Part shown: positions 1 through 8,828 of the stretch, in pieces
How the letters are laid out: every line of letters starts with the position of its first letter
Position numbering within the stretch: position 1 is the first letter of the stretch
Assembly: GCA_020160875.1 (NCBI GenBank)
Contig: JAIUPE010000010.1
Span: 7,896-53,497 of the forward strand
DNA: 45,602 bases
Reading direction: 5' to 3'
Source: Pseudomonadota bacterium
Lineage (GTDB): Bacteria > Pseudomonadota > Alphaproteobacteria > Rhodospirillales > Rhodospirillaceae
Made by a program: the position numbers and the translations under genes
Notes under the pieces: model-generated
Databases searched by the model: none
Told to the model about the DNA's origin: nothing
What the model saw: only the letters and a program-made list of their open reading frames with translations

Positions 1-2333
1 GAAGCATGAAGCGCCCGGATAGTGCAACCCGGATAGTGGCGGTTCAGGGCATCCGAGACGAACGTAAAAATGTCCCGATCAGTCAACCATCGGTTCATGT
101 CGTGGGCATCGCGAATCTTCTGGAGAATTACGTCGCCGTGCGCGACCAGACTGCCGGCCTCAGCCTCCAGCTTCTCGTGATGGAGCTTCTGGTTCTCTAG
201 CGCTTGTGCCGTCTGCTCAAGCTGCTGCGCCTTCTGACCTTCCGTCAGGTTGGGGTCCATGAGGATCGAGGTGAGCTCGCGGATCGGTTCACCCAGAACC
301 GCCTCAAACTCTCCAAGCGCCTGTCGACAAAGGTCGAGGCGAAGGTAGAGCCTGCGGTAGATCTCGTTGTCGATCGTCCCGTCGTGAACCAGATTGGTGA
401 TGCGGATTCGCTTGGCCTTTTGCCCCAGGCGATCGATACGGCCTATGCGCTGCTCCAGACGCATTGGGTTCCAGGGGAGATCATAGTTGACCATCGCCCA
501 GCAGAACTGGAGATCGATACCTTCGCTGCCAACCTCGGATGACAGAAGCAGATCGATGTCAGACTCCTCGCGAAACCGCCGCAGCAGTTCATCACGACTT
601 TCCTTCACGCTTCCGTGCATGAGGACGGCGTTCACGCCGTCCTTCTTCAGGCGCCGGGCGAGATAGTCGAGCGTAATGCGGAAGCTGGAGAATACGATCA
701 GTTTGGCTGCACCGTCCGACTTCTTCACTCCCGACAGGACTGCCTTGAGGCACTCGTACTTAGTGTCATTGTCCTCCAACTCGGACGTGAGATTCAGCTT
801 TCGTGCAAGATCGGACAGGCGATCCCTCAGCGGCCGGTGATCGTCAGCCTGGTCCGGTTCGGTGGCCAGCTCCTCGTCCTCGTCCAGCTCAGCAAACGAG
901 TCGCCTGACGCCGCCGCCCAGTACCTCGAAGCGGCTGCAGCGCTCGACGACAAGAGACGCTGCGGAACGGAGAGGAGGAACCTGTCGCTCACCTTCATCT
1001 TCATCGCGTGGCGGCTCACTTCAGCCGTCGCGGCGTCATAGAATTTTCGTTCGGCCTCCGACATATCGAGATGGGGGGCGGCAGGATCACGCACGACCTT
1101 GAAGGCCTCGACATCCCTGCGCCGCGTACGCGTCACGACGTTCGCAAGCAGGCTGGCCTGCTCGAGTTGCCAAGCGATTTCGGATCGCCGCCGCGCATCC
1201 AATCGTCCGCCGAGGGCCTCCTTGATCAGGGCAAGCTGGTTGTTCCCGCGTAGCAGTGGTTCGGCCATTGCCTTGTCAATGAGACCGCGGATCTCCGATG
1301 CTTTCGACGCCGAGGACATGACCCTGTCACGGGCCTCGATCAGCGGCTGGTTGGTGGCCAGAATCTCATGAAAGGCATCGGCGCGCTGGAAGGTATCCGG
1401 GTCGAGCAGCTTCAGAAGCGCATGGAGATCGTCATTCTTGAGATGGATCGGCGTTGCCGAAAGAAAAACGCGATGTGAGCTGACAGGTTGAAGCGCGCTG
1501 CCCACCTTGTGCGTCTGGGTCTCGGGATTGCGCATATAGTGCGCTTCGTCGATCACAAGCAGGTCGAAAAGCGGCGCGTAGGCCGCGGCGTCACGCAGGT
1601 ATCGGGCCAGCTTTGCCTGCGGCTTCCTGCTCGCTTCGTTGCCGGGGCCGTAGTCGGCTTCCTCCCAGTCTCGTGGCGGGCGAAGCGCCTGCATCCAACT
1701 GATTGCCGCAAAGCCCTGGTTCGTTGCCGAGCGCTCCTGCATCAATTCAAGGAGTTCGGCCGCGTTGACGATCTTTGCGTCGACCCCGAACCGGCGATCG
1801 AGTTCCATGCGCCACTTCTGGCAGAGCGTCTTTGGGCAAACCACAAGGAGCCGCCTAGCATCGAACCGGGCGCGCAACTCGGTCCAGATCAGACCGGCTT
1901 CAATCGTCTTTCCGAGACCAACCTCGTCGGCAATTAGAAGCGACTCCGACGGAGAATTGAGAAGTTTCAGGACCGGCTTGAACTGGTGCGCATAGAAGTC
2001 GGTATCACTCGCCTCCATGCTGTAGAACATGTCGGCAAGGCCCCCGGTCACCCTGATACGGGTCAGCGTGCGTCGCAACCAGTCGGGATCGGTGAAGCGC
2101 CCTTTGGCGAAAAGCTGGTCTGCCGTCTCGGCCTGGGCGGGGACGAGTTCGAGGCTCTCCACCGAAATGTAACGGAGTTCGCCCGTTCCAAGCCGTACCT
2201 GGACAAAGAGCATATCCCCGCCGGTCGTCATCGGCGGCGCCTCGGTTACGATCCCGGAGACGGACGCATCCTTCTTGGAGCGGACGAACGCTCCGCTCTG
2301 AAATTCTGCAGCGCTTCCAGCGCCTTCCGGCAT
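1..2333 (-). CDS. SNF2/RapA-like DEAH helicase, DrmD-like candidate (3' end off window)
   Basis: Reading the minus strand from ATG 2333 gives an open frame of at least 777 codons that runs off the left edge, so the C-terminus is missing. The start is chosen because GGAGG lies a few bases upstream. SNF2 motifs appear in order: Walker A DEVGLGKT at about residues 135-142, DEAH at about 261-264, SATP at about 291-294, and late in the frame the helicase C signature QRIGRIDRLGQ. The DEVGLGKT-type motif and overall pattern resemble RapA/HepA remodelers, which move along duplex DNA. SNF2 proteins of this sort include DrmD of class 1 DISARM, and similar helicases also sit beside type III-like restriction genes. 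It is divergent from the restriction genes (137 bp between starts), so it could serve either system. SNF2 family is sure; the DrmD label is inference. Confidence 0.85.
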   Translation of the reverse strand, partial: MPEGAGSAAEFQSGAFVRSKKDASVSGIVTEAPPMTTGGDMLFVQVRLGTGELRYISVESLELVPAQAETADQLFAKGRFTDPDWLRRTLTRIRVTGGLADMFYSMEASDTDFYAHQFKPVLKLLNSPSESLLIADEVGLGKTIEAGLIWTELRARFDARRLLVVCPKTLCQKWRMELDRRFGVDAKIVNAAELLELMQERSATNQGFAAISWMQALRPPRDWEEADYGPGNEASRKPQAKLARYLRDAAAYAPLFDLLVIDEAHYMRNPETQTHKVGSALQPVSSHRVFLSATPIHLKNDDLHALLKLLDPDTFQRADAFHEILATNQPLIEARDRVMSSASKASEIRGLIDKAMAEPLLRGNNQLALIKEALGGRLDARRRSEIAWQLEQASLLANVVTRTRRRDVEAFKVVRDPAAPHLDMSEAERKFYDAATAEVSRHAMKMKVSDRFLLSVPQRLLSSSAAAASRYWAAASGDSFAELDEDEELATEPDQADDHRPLRDRLSDLARKLNLTSELEDNDTKYECLKAVLSGVKKSDGAAKLIVFSSFRITLDYLARRLKKDGVNAVLMHGSVKESRDELLRRFREESDIDLLLSSEVGSEGIDLQFCWAMVNYDLPWNPMRLEQRIGRIDRLGQKAKRIRITNLVHDGTIDNEIYRRLYLRLDLCRQALGEFEAVLGEPIRELTSILMDPNLTEGQKAQQLEQTAQALENQKLHHEKLEAEAGSLVAHGDVILQKIRDAHDMNRWLTDRDIFTFVSDALNRHYPGCTIRALHA

Positions 2334-2470
2334 TTTTCCTCCCGCTGCACCCGGTACGGTCCTTCCCTGGCCATACCGTCCCCTGTAGCGTGGTAGCCTA
2401 TCGCGTTTCCGCAAGCTGCGGTTGAAAGGCGAGACTATTTGCCTTCGCGCGGAGCCTACAAGGGGGAAGA
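2334..2470. promoter_or_regulatory. Divergent intergenic promoter region
   Basis: This 137-bp gap separates two divergent starts: the SNF2 gene (ATG 2333, minus) and the restriction gene (GTG 2471, plus). It must hold promoters for both unless transcription enters from elsewhere. A purine-rich ribosome site lies just before 2471. I see no convincing -35/-10 pair or long palindrome. Confidence 0.4.
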
Positions 2471-5400
2471 GTGTTACAGGCTTTTTTTGAGCGTCCGATC
2501 CTCAATTCGCCTTACGAATATCCGCGGCGCCACTGGGAACTGGACGACCAGGGCCAGCCGACCCAGCGGGTTATGGAGTCCCGCCGAAGAGCATCGTTTA
2601 TCACCCCTATTCCGAAGCCCAAGAAGCGTAAGAAGGGCCGCGGCAAACAGGCGGAGATGGTGTTCGACGAGGGCAAGGGCCTTTCGACCGCCAAGCAACA
2701 GTACGACACGACCTCCGTCATCAACGAGGTGCGTCAGGCTGTGGACTCCTGGCGATCCCTCCCAAACCCCAACCAGTGGCAGGTGACTCCCGAGACGGCG
2801 CGGCTCCTCCATCATTGGCGGCATCACGACTTCGCTGGTGTGCGCCCCTTCTTCTGTCAGATCGAGGCCGTGGAGACGGCAATCTGGCTCACTGAGGTGG
2901 CCCCCAACACCGCCGCCGGCAAGCGCATCCTGGGCCTCCTGAAGTCCGCCACAGACGAAGCCAATCCCGGGCTCAACCGTCTCGCCCTCAAACTCGCCAC
3001 CGGCGCCGGCAAGACTACGGTCATGGCCATGCTCATTGCCTGGCAGACTGTCAACGCCGCTCGCCGCGAAAGCAAAAACTTCACCCGGGGATTTCTCATC
3101 GTCGCGCCCGGCCTCACCATCAAGGACCGCCTGCGCGTTCTTCAGCCCAACGATCCGGATTCCTACTACTTCGACCGCGAGATCGTTCCGCCGGATCTCC
3201 ACGATGAAATCAGGAAGGCCAAGATCGTTATCACCAACTATCACGCCTTCAAGCTGCGCGAGCGTGTCGAACTTTCCGCCGGCGGCCGGCGTCTGCTCCA
3301 GGGCCGAGGCGGGGATGATCTCGACACCAAGGAGACCGAAGGCCAGATGATCCAGCGCGTCATGCCGGATCTCATGGGCCTCAAAAACATCATGGTTCTT
3401 AACGATGAGGCCCATCACTGCTACCGCGAAAAGCCGCCCGAGGAGGACGACGAGGATCTGAAGGGCGAGGAGAAAAAAGAAGCGGACAAGGAGAACGAAG
3501 CCGCCCGCTTGTGGATTTCAGGCCTCGAGACAGTGAACCGCAAGCTTGGCATTGCCCGCATCATGGACCTGTCGGCCACACCTTTTTTTCTGCGCGGCTC
3601 GGGTTATGCAGAAGGCACGCTCTTCCCTTGGACAATGAGCGACTTCTCCCTCATGGACGCTATCGAATGCGGCATCGTCAAACTGCCTCGCGTGCCGGTG
3701 GCCGAGAACATCCCGGGCGCCGAGATGCCCATGTACCGCGATCTGTGGGAGAACCTTAAAGATGCCGAACCCAAGCTGCCTCGCGCCGGCCGCGCCGTCT
3801 CCGGTGACCTCGATCCTTTGAAGCTGCCGACACTTCTTCAGACGGCGCTTGAATCCCTCTACGGCCACTATGAGAAAACCTTCAGGCTCTGGCAGGAGCG
3901 CGGTATCAAGGTGCCCCCTTGTTTCATCGTCGTTTGCCAGAACACCGCCATTTCGAAGTTGGTCTTCGACTTTATCTCCGGCTTCGAGCGCAAGCAGGAC
4001 GACGGCTCTACCAAGCTCAACCACGGCCGCCTCGCGCTCTTCCGCAATTACGACGACGTGACGGGCAAGCCGCTGCCTCGCCCCAACACGCTGCTCATCG
4101 ACAGCGAACAACTCGAAAGCGGCGAGGGGCTGGACGACAACTTCCGCAAGATGGCGTCGGATGAAATCGACCGCTTCCGGCGCGAGATCGTGGAACGCAC
4201 CGGTGACATCCGCGCCGCGGAGAATGTGACGGACCAGGACCTGCTGCGCGAAGTCATGAACACCGTGGGCAAGGCGGGCCAGCTCGGCGCCAACATCCGC
4301 TGTGTCGTCTCCGTCTCCATGCTCACCGAAGGTTGGGACGCCAACACCGTCACCCATGTCCTCGGCATCCGCGCCTTCGGCACCCAGCTTCTGTGTGAGC
4401 AGGTCATCGGCCGCGCCCTGCGCCGCCAGTCCTACGAGCTGAATAAGGAAGGGCTTTTCGACGTCGAGTACGCTGATGTCTTTGGCGTACCTTTCAATTT
4501 CACCGCCAAACCTGTGCCTGCACCACCCCAGCCCCCGCGCGAGACCATCCCGGTGCGCGCAGTGCGGCCCGACCGTGATCATCTGGAGATCCGCTTCCCC
4601 CGCGTCGAAGGTTACCGCGTCGAATTGCCGGAAGAGCGGCTCACCGCCAAGTTCAACGCGGACTCCGTGCTCGAGCTAACTCCGGACTTGATTGGTCCGT
4701 CCATCACCCAGAACTCAGGCATCATCGGCCAGACCGCCGACATGACCGTCGAGCATATGAACGACATCAGGCCCTCCACCCTCGTCTTCAACGTCACCCA
4801 GCGTCTGCTCTATACCAAGTGGCGCGACCCCGGGGAGGAACCGAAGCTGCATCTTTTCGGCCAGCTCAAGCGCATCACCAAGGAGTGGGTCGACGGTTAT
4901 CTCGTCTGCAAGGGCGGCGCCAATCCGGGCCAGCTTATGTACCAGGCCATCGCCGACATGGCCTGCGACAAGATCACCGCCGGCATCACCAGCGCGTTCA
5001 TCGGCGACAAACCAGTCAAGGCGCTGCTCGACTCCTACAATCCATCAGGTTCCACACGCTTCGTGCGGTTCAACACGTCGCGCGAGACGCGCTGGGAGAC
5101 CAAGGGCCCGCCGCCGCGCAATCACGTCGATTGGGTGATCTGGGACAGCGAATGGGAGGCCGAATTCTGTCGCGTTGCCGAATCCCATCCCAAAGTCGTC
5201 GCATACACCAAGAATCACAATCTCGGTTTCGAAGTGCCCTATCGCTACATGGGCGAGAACCGCAAATATCGCCCGGACTTTATCGTGCGCGTCGACGATG
5301 GTCGCGGGACGGATGATCTGCTCAATCTCGTGGTGGAAGTCAAAGGCTACCGTCGCCAGGACGCGAAGGAGAAGAAGGCGACCATGGAAACCTATTGGGT

Positions 5401-5551
5401 GCCGGGCGTGAACAACCTTGGCTCCTACGGGCGCTGGGCCTTTGCCGAACTGACAGAGATCTACGAATTCGAGTCCGACTTCAAAGAGAAGGTCGGGGAA
5501 ACCTTCAACGGGATGATCGCCGCGGCGTCATCCATGCAAAAGAGCAAGTGA
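2471..5551 (+). CDS. Type III-like restriction endonuclease Res subunit (helicase-nuclease)
   Basis: This 1026-aa protein starts at GTG 2471 behind an AAGGGGGAAGA ribosome site. It is an SF2 ATPase-nuclease: Walker A ATGAGKT at residues 176-182, DEAH at 312-315, SATP near 365, and motif VI QVIGRALRRQ near 645. The C-terminal PD-(D/E)XK domain reads YRPDFIVRV, then VVEVKGY about 20 residues later (D...E-x-K). The N-terminus (FFERPILNSPYEYP) is typical of the BPTD_3080 restriction endonuclease family, which pairs with a long adenine methyltransferase. In type III enzymes Res cuts DNA only in complex with Mod, which supplies site recognition. The next gene, one base downstream, is that Mod, but it carries a stop codon, so Res is probably idle unless another Mod or readthrough supplies it. 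The gene itself looks intact. Confidence 0.9.
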   Translation: MLQAFFERPILNSPYEYPRRHWELDDQGQPTQRVMESRRRASFITPIPKPKKRKKGRGKQAEMVFDEGKGLSTAKQQYDTTSVINEVRQAVDSWRSLPNPNQWQVTPETARLLHHWRHHDFAGVRPFFCQIEAVETAIWLTEVAPNTAAGKRILGLLKSATDEANPGLNRLALKLATGAGKTTVMAMLIAWQTVNAARRESKNFTRGFLIVAPGLTIKDRLRVLQPNDPDSYYFDREIVPPDLHDEIRKAKIVITNYHAFKLRERVELSAGGRRLLQGRGGDDLDTKETEGQMIQRVMPDLMGLKNIMVLNDEAHHCYREKPPEEDDEDLKGEEKKEADKENEAARLWISGLETVNRKLGIARIMDLSATPFFLRGSGYAEGTLFPWTMSDFSLMDAIECGIVKLPRVPVAENIPGAEMPMYRDLWENLKDAEPKLPRAGRAVSGDLDPLKLPTLLQTALESLYGHYEKTFRLWQERGIKVPPCFIVVCQNTAISKLVFDFISGFERKQDDGSTKLNHGRLALFRNYDDVTGKPLPRPNTLLIDSEQLESGEGLDDNFRKMASDEIDRFRREIVERTGDIRAAENVTDQDLLREVMNTVGKAGQLGANIRCVVSVSMLTEGWDANTVTHVLGIRAFGTQLLCEQVIGRALRRQSYELNKEGLFDVEYADVFGVPFNFTAKPVPAPPQPPRETIPVRAVRPDRDHLEIRFPRVEGYRVELPEERLTAKFNADSVLELTPDLIGPSITQNSGIIGQTADMTVEHMNDIRPSTLVFNVTQRLLYTKWRDPGEEPKLHLFGQLKRITKEWVDGYLVCKGGANPGQLMYQAIADMACDKITAGITSAFIGDKPVKALLDSYNPSGSTRFVRFNTSRETRWETKGPPPRNHVDWVIWDSEWEAEFCRVAESHPKVVAYTKNHNLGFEVPYRYMGENRKYRPDFIVRVDDGRGTDDLLNLVVEVKGYRRQDAKEKKATMETYWVPGVNNLGSYGRWAFAELTEIYEFESDFKEKVGETFNGMIAAASSMQKSK

Positions 5552-5552
5552 T

Positions 5553-8369
5553 ATGGCCAGAGCACCCCGCGCGCCGCGCGCTGCAAAGACCGTCGAGACG
5601 CTGAAGCATGCCGAGGACAAGCGGAAAAACATCCCGACCGCCGAGCTTCAGTCCGTCATCGAGCAGGAACAGAAAAACCCCAAGAAGGTCAAATACCCGC
5701 GCAACACCGATCTCGACCCTCAGCTCGTCTGGCGCGGCAAAGACGAGCAGGACTGGTCCGATCTCGTCGTCAACGCGCCGCCGCTCTACATCCAGGAGAA
5801 GGTGCACCCCAAGGTGCTGATCGACGACCTGTTACGGGAGTCGAAGGAGCGCGCCCATGATAAGGGCGAAATCGCGCCCGATCTATTCTCCGACTTCAAC
5901 GGCCTGCCCAAGGGCGTCGACAAGACGGAGTTCTATCAGCACGACCAGAACTGGTCGAACCGCATGATCCTCGGCGATTCATTGCAAGTGATGGCTAGCC
6001 TCGCCGAGCGTGAAGGCCTGCGCGGCAAGGTACAGTGCATCTATTTCGATCCGCCCTACGGCATCAAGTTCAACAGCAATTTCCAGTGGTCGACCACCAG
6101 CCGCGATGTGAAGGACGGCAACGCCGGCCACATCACGCGCGAACCGGAGCAGGTGAAGGCGTTCCGCGATACGTGGCGCGATGGGATACACAGCTATCTG
6201 ACGTATTTGAGGGATCGGCTGACGGTAGCGCGGGATTTGCTGTCTGATTCTGGCTCTATCTTCGTGCAGATAGGTGACGAAAACGTGCATCGCGTACGCG
6301 GTGTGATGGATGAAGTGTTCGGCGATGACAATGTCATCGCACAAATATCAACCAAGACATCGGGAGGATCCACCGGAGTCTATTTGGCGGGCGTTCTAGA
6401 TCATGTGTTGTGGTACGCGAAGGATCGCGAACGAACTAAGTTTCGGCAGCTACATCTAACAAAGGAACTGGGTAACGATGGCGCCGAAAAGTACAACCGA
6501 ATTCGCCTGCCTGACCTACAAAGACGGCCGCTAACGGCGGATGAGCGTGAACTGCGGACGCCGTTGCCAATAAACGCCGCAGTTTATCGCCAAGACAATC
6601 TCACGAGCCAGAGCGTTGGTCGCGACAAGGGAGAGGGGGCGGCTTCATGGTTCCCAGTGGAGCTAGAGGGTCATACAGTTAAGCCCTCTATGCGCGTTCG
6701 TTGGAAAACAAACGAGGCGGGCATGGCATGACTGCTGAAAGCAGATCGCGTCGAACTCACCGGAAATAGCATTTCCTATGTACGGTATCTCGCTGACTTT
6801 GCCGGAATCGTTCTAAACAATTCTTGGGACGACATCGGTGGAATTCAGAGTCGAGCCGATCCCAAGGTCTACGTTGTTCAGACGCCCACTATGGCAATTC
6901 AGCGTTGCATCCTCATGGCGACTGATCCGGGGGATTTGGTCTTGGATCCCACATGCGGTTCTGGCACGACGGCGTCGGTCGCCGAGCAATGGGGTCGGCG
7001 TTGGATTACTATTGATACCTCCCGTGTCGCTCTCGCGTTGGCTCGTGCCCGTATCATGGCTACGCGCTATCCATTTTATTTGCTCGCTGACTCCCGCGAA
7101 GGTCAGATGAAGGAAGGCGAAGTCACGCGCACTGCGCCAAGCTCGAAGCCCGTGCAGGGTAATATTCGCCAGGGTTTCGTCTACGAGCGTGTTCCCCACA
7201 TCACGCTAAAGTCCATCGCCAACAACGCTGAGATCGATGTGATCTGGGACAAGTGGCAGCAGACGCTGGAAACCACCCGGGAAAAGCTGAACGCGGTCCT
7301 CAAGAAGAAGTGGAATGAGTGGGAAATCCCGCGTGATGCAGTCGGTTCCTGGCCTGAAGCCGCGAAGAAATTCCATGCCGACTGGTGGCAAGCGCGCATC
7401 ACGCTACAGAAGGAAATCGATGCCTCCATCGCCGCCAAGGCGGAGTTCGAATACCTCTACGACAAGCCCTACGAGGACAGGAAGAAAGTTCGCGTCGCTG
7501 GGCCCTTCACCGTCGAGAGCCTCAGCCCACACCGCATCCTCGGCGTCGACGAGAACGACGAATTCATCGATGGCCTAAGTGACGATGGCGCGGAATACGG
7601 CAAGCGCTCCTTCCCGCAGATCATCCTGGAGAACCTCAAGACCGCCGGCGTGCAGCAGGCCCACAAGGAAGACCGCATCACCTTCACGTCGATGGAACCC
7701 TGGCCTGGTGCGCTGGTGTGCGCACGCGGGAAGTATATGGAAGGCGAGAGCCAGAAGAGTGCCGCCATCTTCATCGGTCCGGAATTCGGCACCGTCCAAC
7801 GGCCCGATCTGGTCGAAGCTGCGCGGGAAGCGGCCGACGCCGGATTCGACGTGCTCATCGCCTGCGCCTTCAACTACGACGCCCACAGCACCGAGTTCGG
7901 CAAGCTCGGCAAGCTGCCGATCCTGAAGGCGCGCATGAACGCCGACCTGCATATGGCCGATGATCTCAAGAACACCGGCAAGGGCAACCTGTTCGTCATC
8001 TTCGGCGAGCCGGATATCGATCTCATGACCGGAAAGGACGGACGGCTTAAGGTAAAGGTCAAAGGCGTGGATGTGTTCAAGCCCCAGACCGGCGAAGTGG
8101 TCAGCGACGGCGCCGACGGGATTGCCTGCTGGTTCGTGGACACCGACTACAACTCGGAGAGCTTCTTCGTCCGCCACGCCTATTTCCTGGGCGCAAACGA
8201 TCCCTATGGTGCACTCAAGAACACCCTCAAGGCCGAGATCGACGCCGACGCCTGGGCGACGCTCAACAGCGACACGTCGCGCGCGTTCGAGAAGCCGAAG
8301 TCGGGTCGAATCGCAGTGAAGGTCATCAACCACCTCGGCGACGAGGTGATGAAGGTGTTCCGGGTATGA
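5553..8369 (+). pseudogene. Type III-like Mod adenine-N6 methyltransferase, interrupted by in-frame TGA
   Basis: One continuous reading frame of about 938 codons is split by a TGA at 6729-6731 (codon 393). Downstream sequence stays in the same frame and still reads like the family, with WDDIGG and VVQT..MAIQRCILMATDPGD just before motif I. Catalytic motif IV DPPYG is at residues 166-170 and the AdoMet-binding motif I DPTCGSGT near codon 465, the beta-class order of type III Mod proteins. The stop falls between them, so neither fragment (5553-6731, or 6891-8369 from the next ATG) holds a whole methyltransferase. A single C-to-T change in an Arg CGA codon would explain it. Normally this subunit methylates and selects the target for Res. 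Codon use changes from about 6180 to 7130, roughly where a target-recognition region would lie. Alternatives are a sequencing error or stop readthrough. Confidence 0.85.
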
Positions 8370-8417
8370 ACCGTGCCGTCATAGCCGCGCGGACCAAACC
8401 CGTAGGGCGGTGCTGAA

Positions 8418-8828
8418 TTGGCCGACATCATGTCGCCGGAGAAGCGAAGCGCGCTCATGTCCCGCATTCGGGGCCGGAACACCTCGCCCGAGGTGGCTGT
8501 GCGGAGGATGATCTTCGGCCTGGGATATCGCTTCCGTCTGCACCGGCGCGATCTTCCCGGCACACCGGACATCGTACTTCCGCGATTGCGCAAGGCAATA
8601 CTGGTGCACGGTTGCTTCTGGCATCGACACGCCAACTGTCGAGATGCGGTGATGCCAAAGACCAGGCCCGAATTCTGGAGAAGAAAGCTCGAGGGGAATG
8701 TCGCCCGTGACAAGCGATCCCGGGCCCTTCTGCGGAAAGCCGGCTGGCAGGTCCGCGTCGTCTGGGAATGCGAACTTCAGCGACCCAAACCCCTCATGTC
8801 GCGGCTTCGCCGTTTCCTGGAGAGATGA
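8418..8828 (+). CDS. vsr: Very-short-patch repair endonuclease Vsr
   Basis: This 136-aa protein is a full-length Vsr. The family nicks DNA 5' of the T in T:G mismatches that arise when 5-methylcytosine deaminates, starting short-patch repair. Visible signatures are the N-terminal SPEKRSALMSRIRGRNTSPE, the catalytic PGTPDIVLP with its Asp, and the metal/His segment HGCFWHRH, followed by PEFWRRKLEGNVARD. The start is taken as TTG 8418, which gives the family-typical M-A-D-I beginning and has an AGGGCGG-like ribosome site. ATG 8430, five codons in, is the alternative. Its last bases overlap the start of the cytosine methyltransferase as ATGA, so the two are translationally coupled, matching the usual dcm-vsr partnership. 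Confidence 0.95.
   Translation: MADIMSPEKRSALMSRIRGRNTSPEVAVRRMIFGLGYRFRLHRRDLPGTPDIVLPRLRKAILVHGCFWHRHANCRDAVMPKTRPEFWRRKLEGNVARDKRSRALLRKAGWQVRVVWECELQRPKPLMSRLRRFLER

Noticed and set aside
6-2396. Several plus-strand frames at the left edge
   Set aside because: They lie antisense to the SNF2 gene, whose minus-strand frame contains ordered helicase motifs; the plus frames have none.
3518-4582. Minus-strand 354-aa frame
   Set aside because: Antisense shadow of the Res gene in high-GC sequence.
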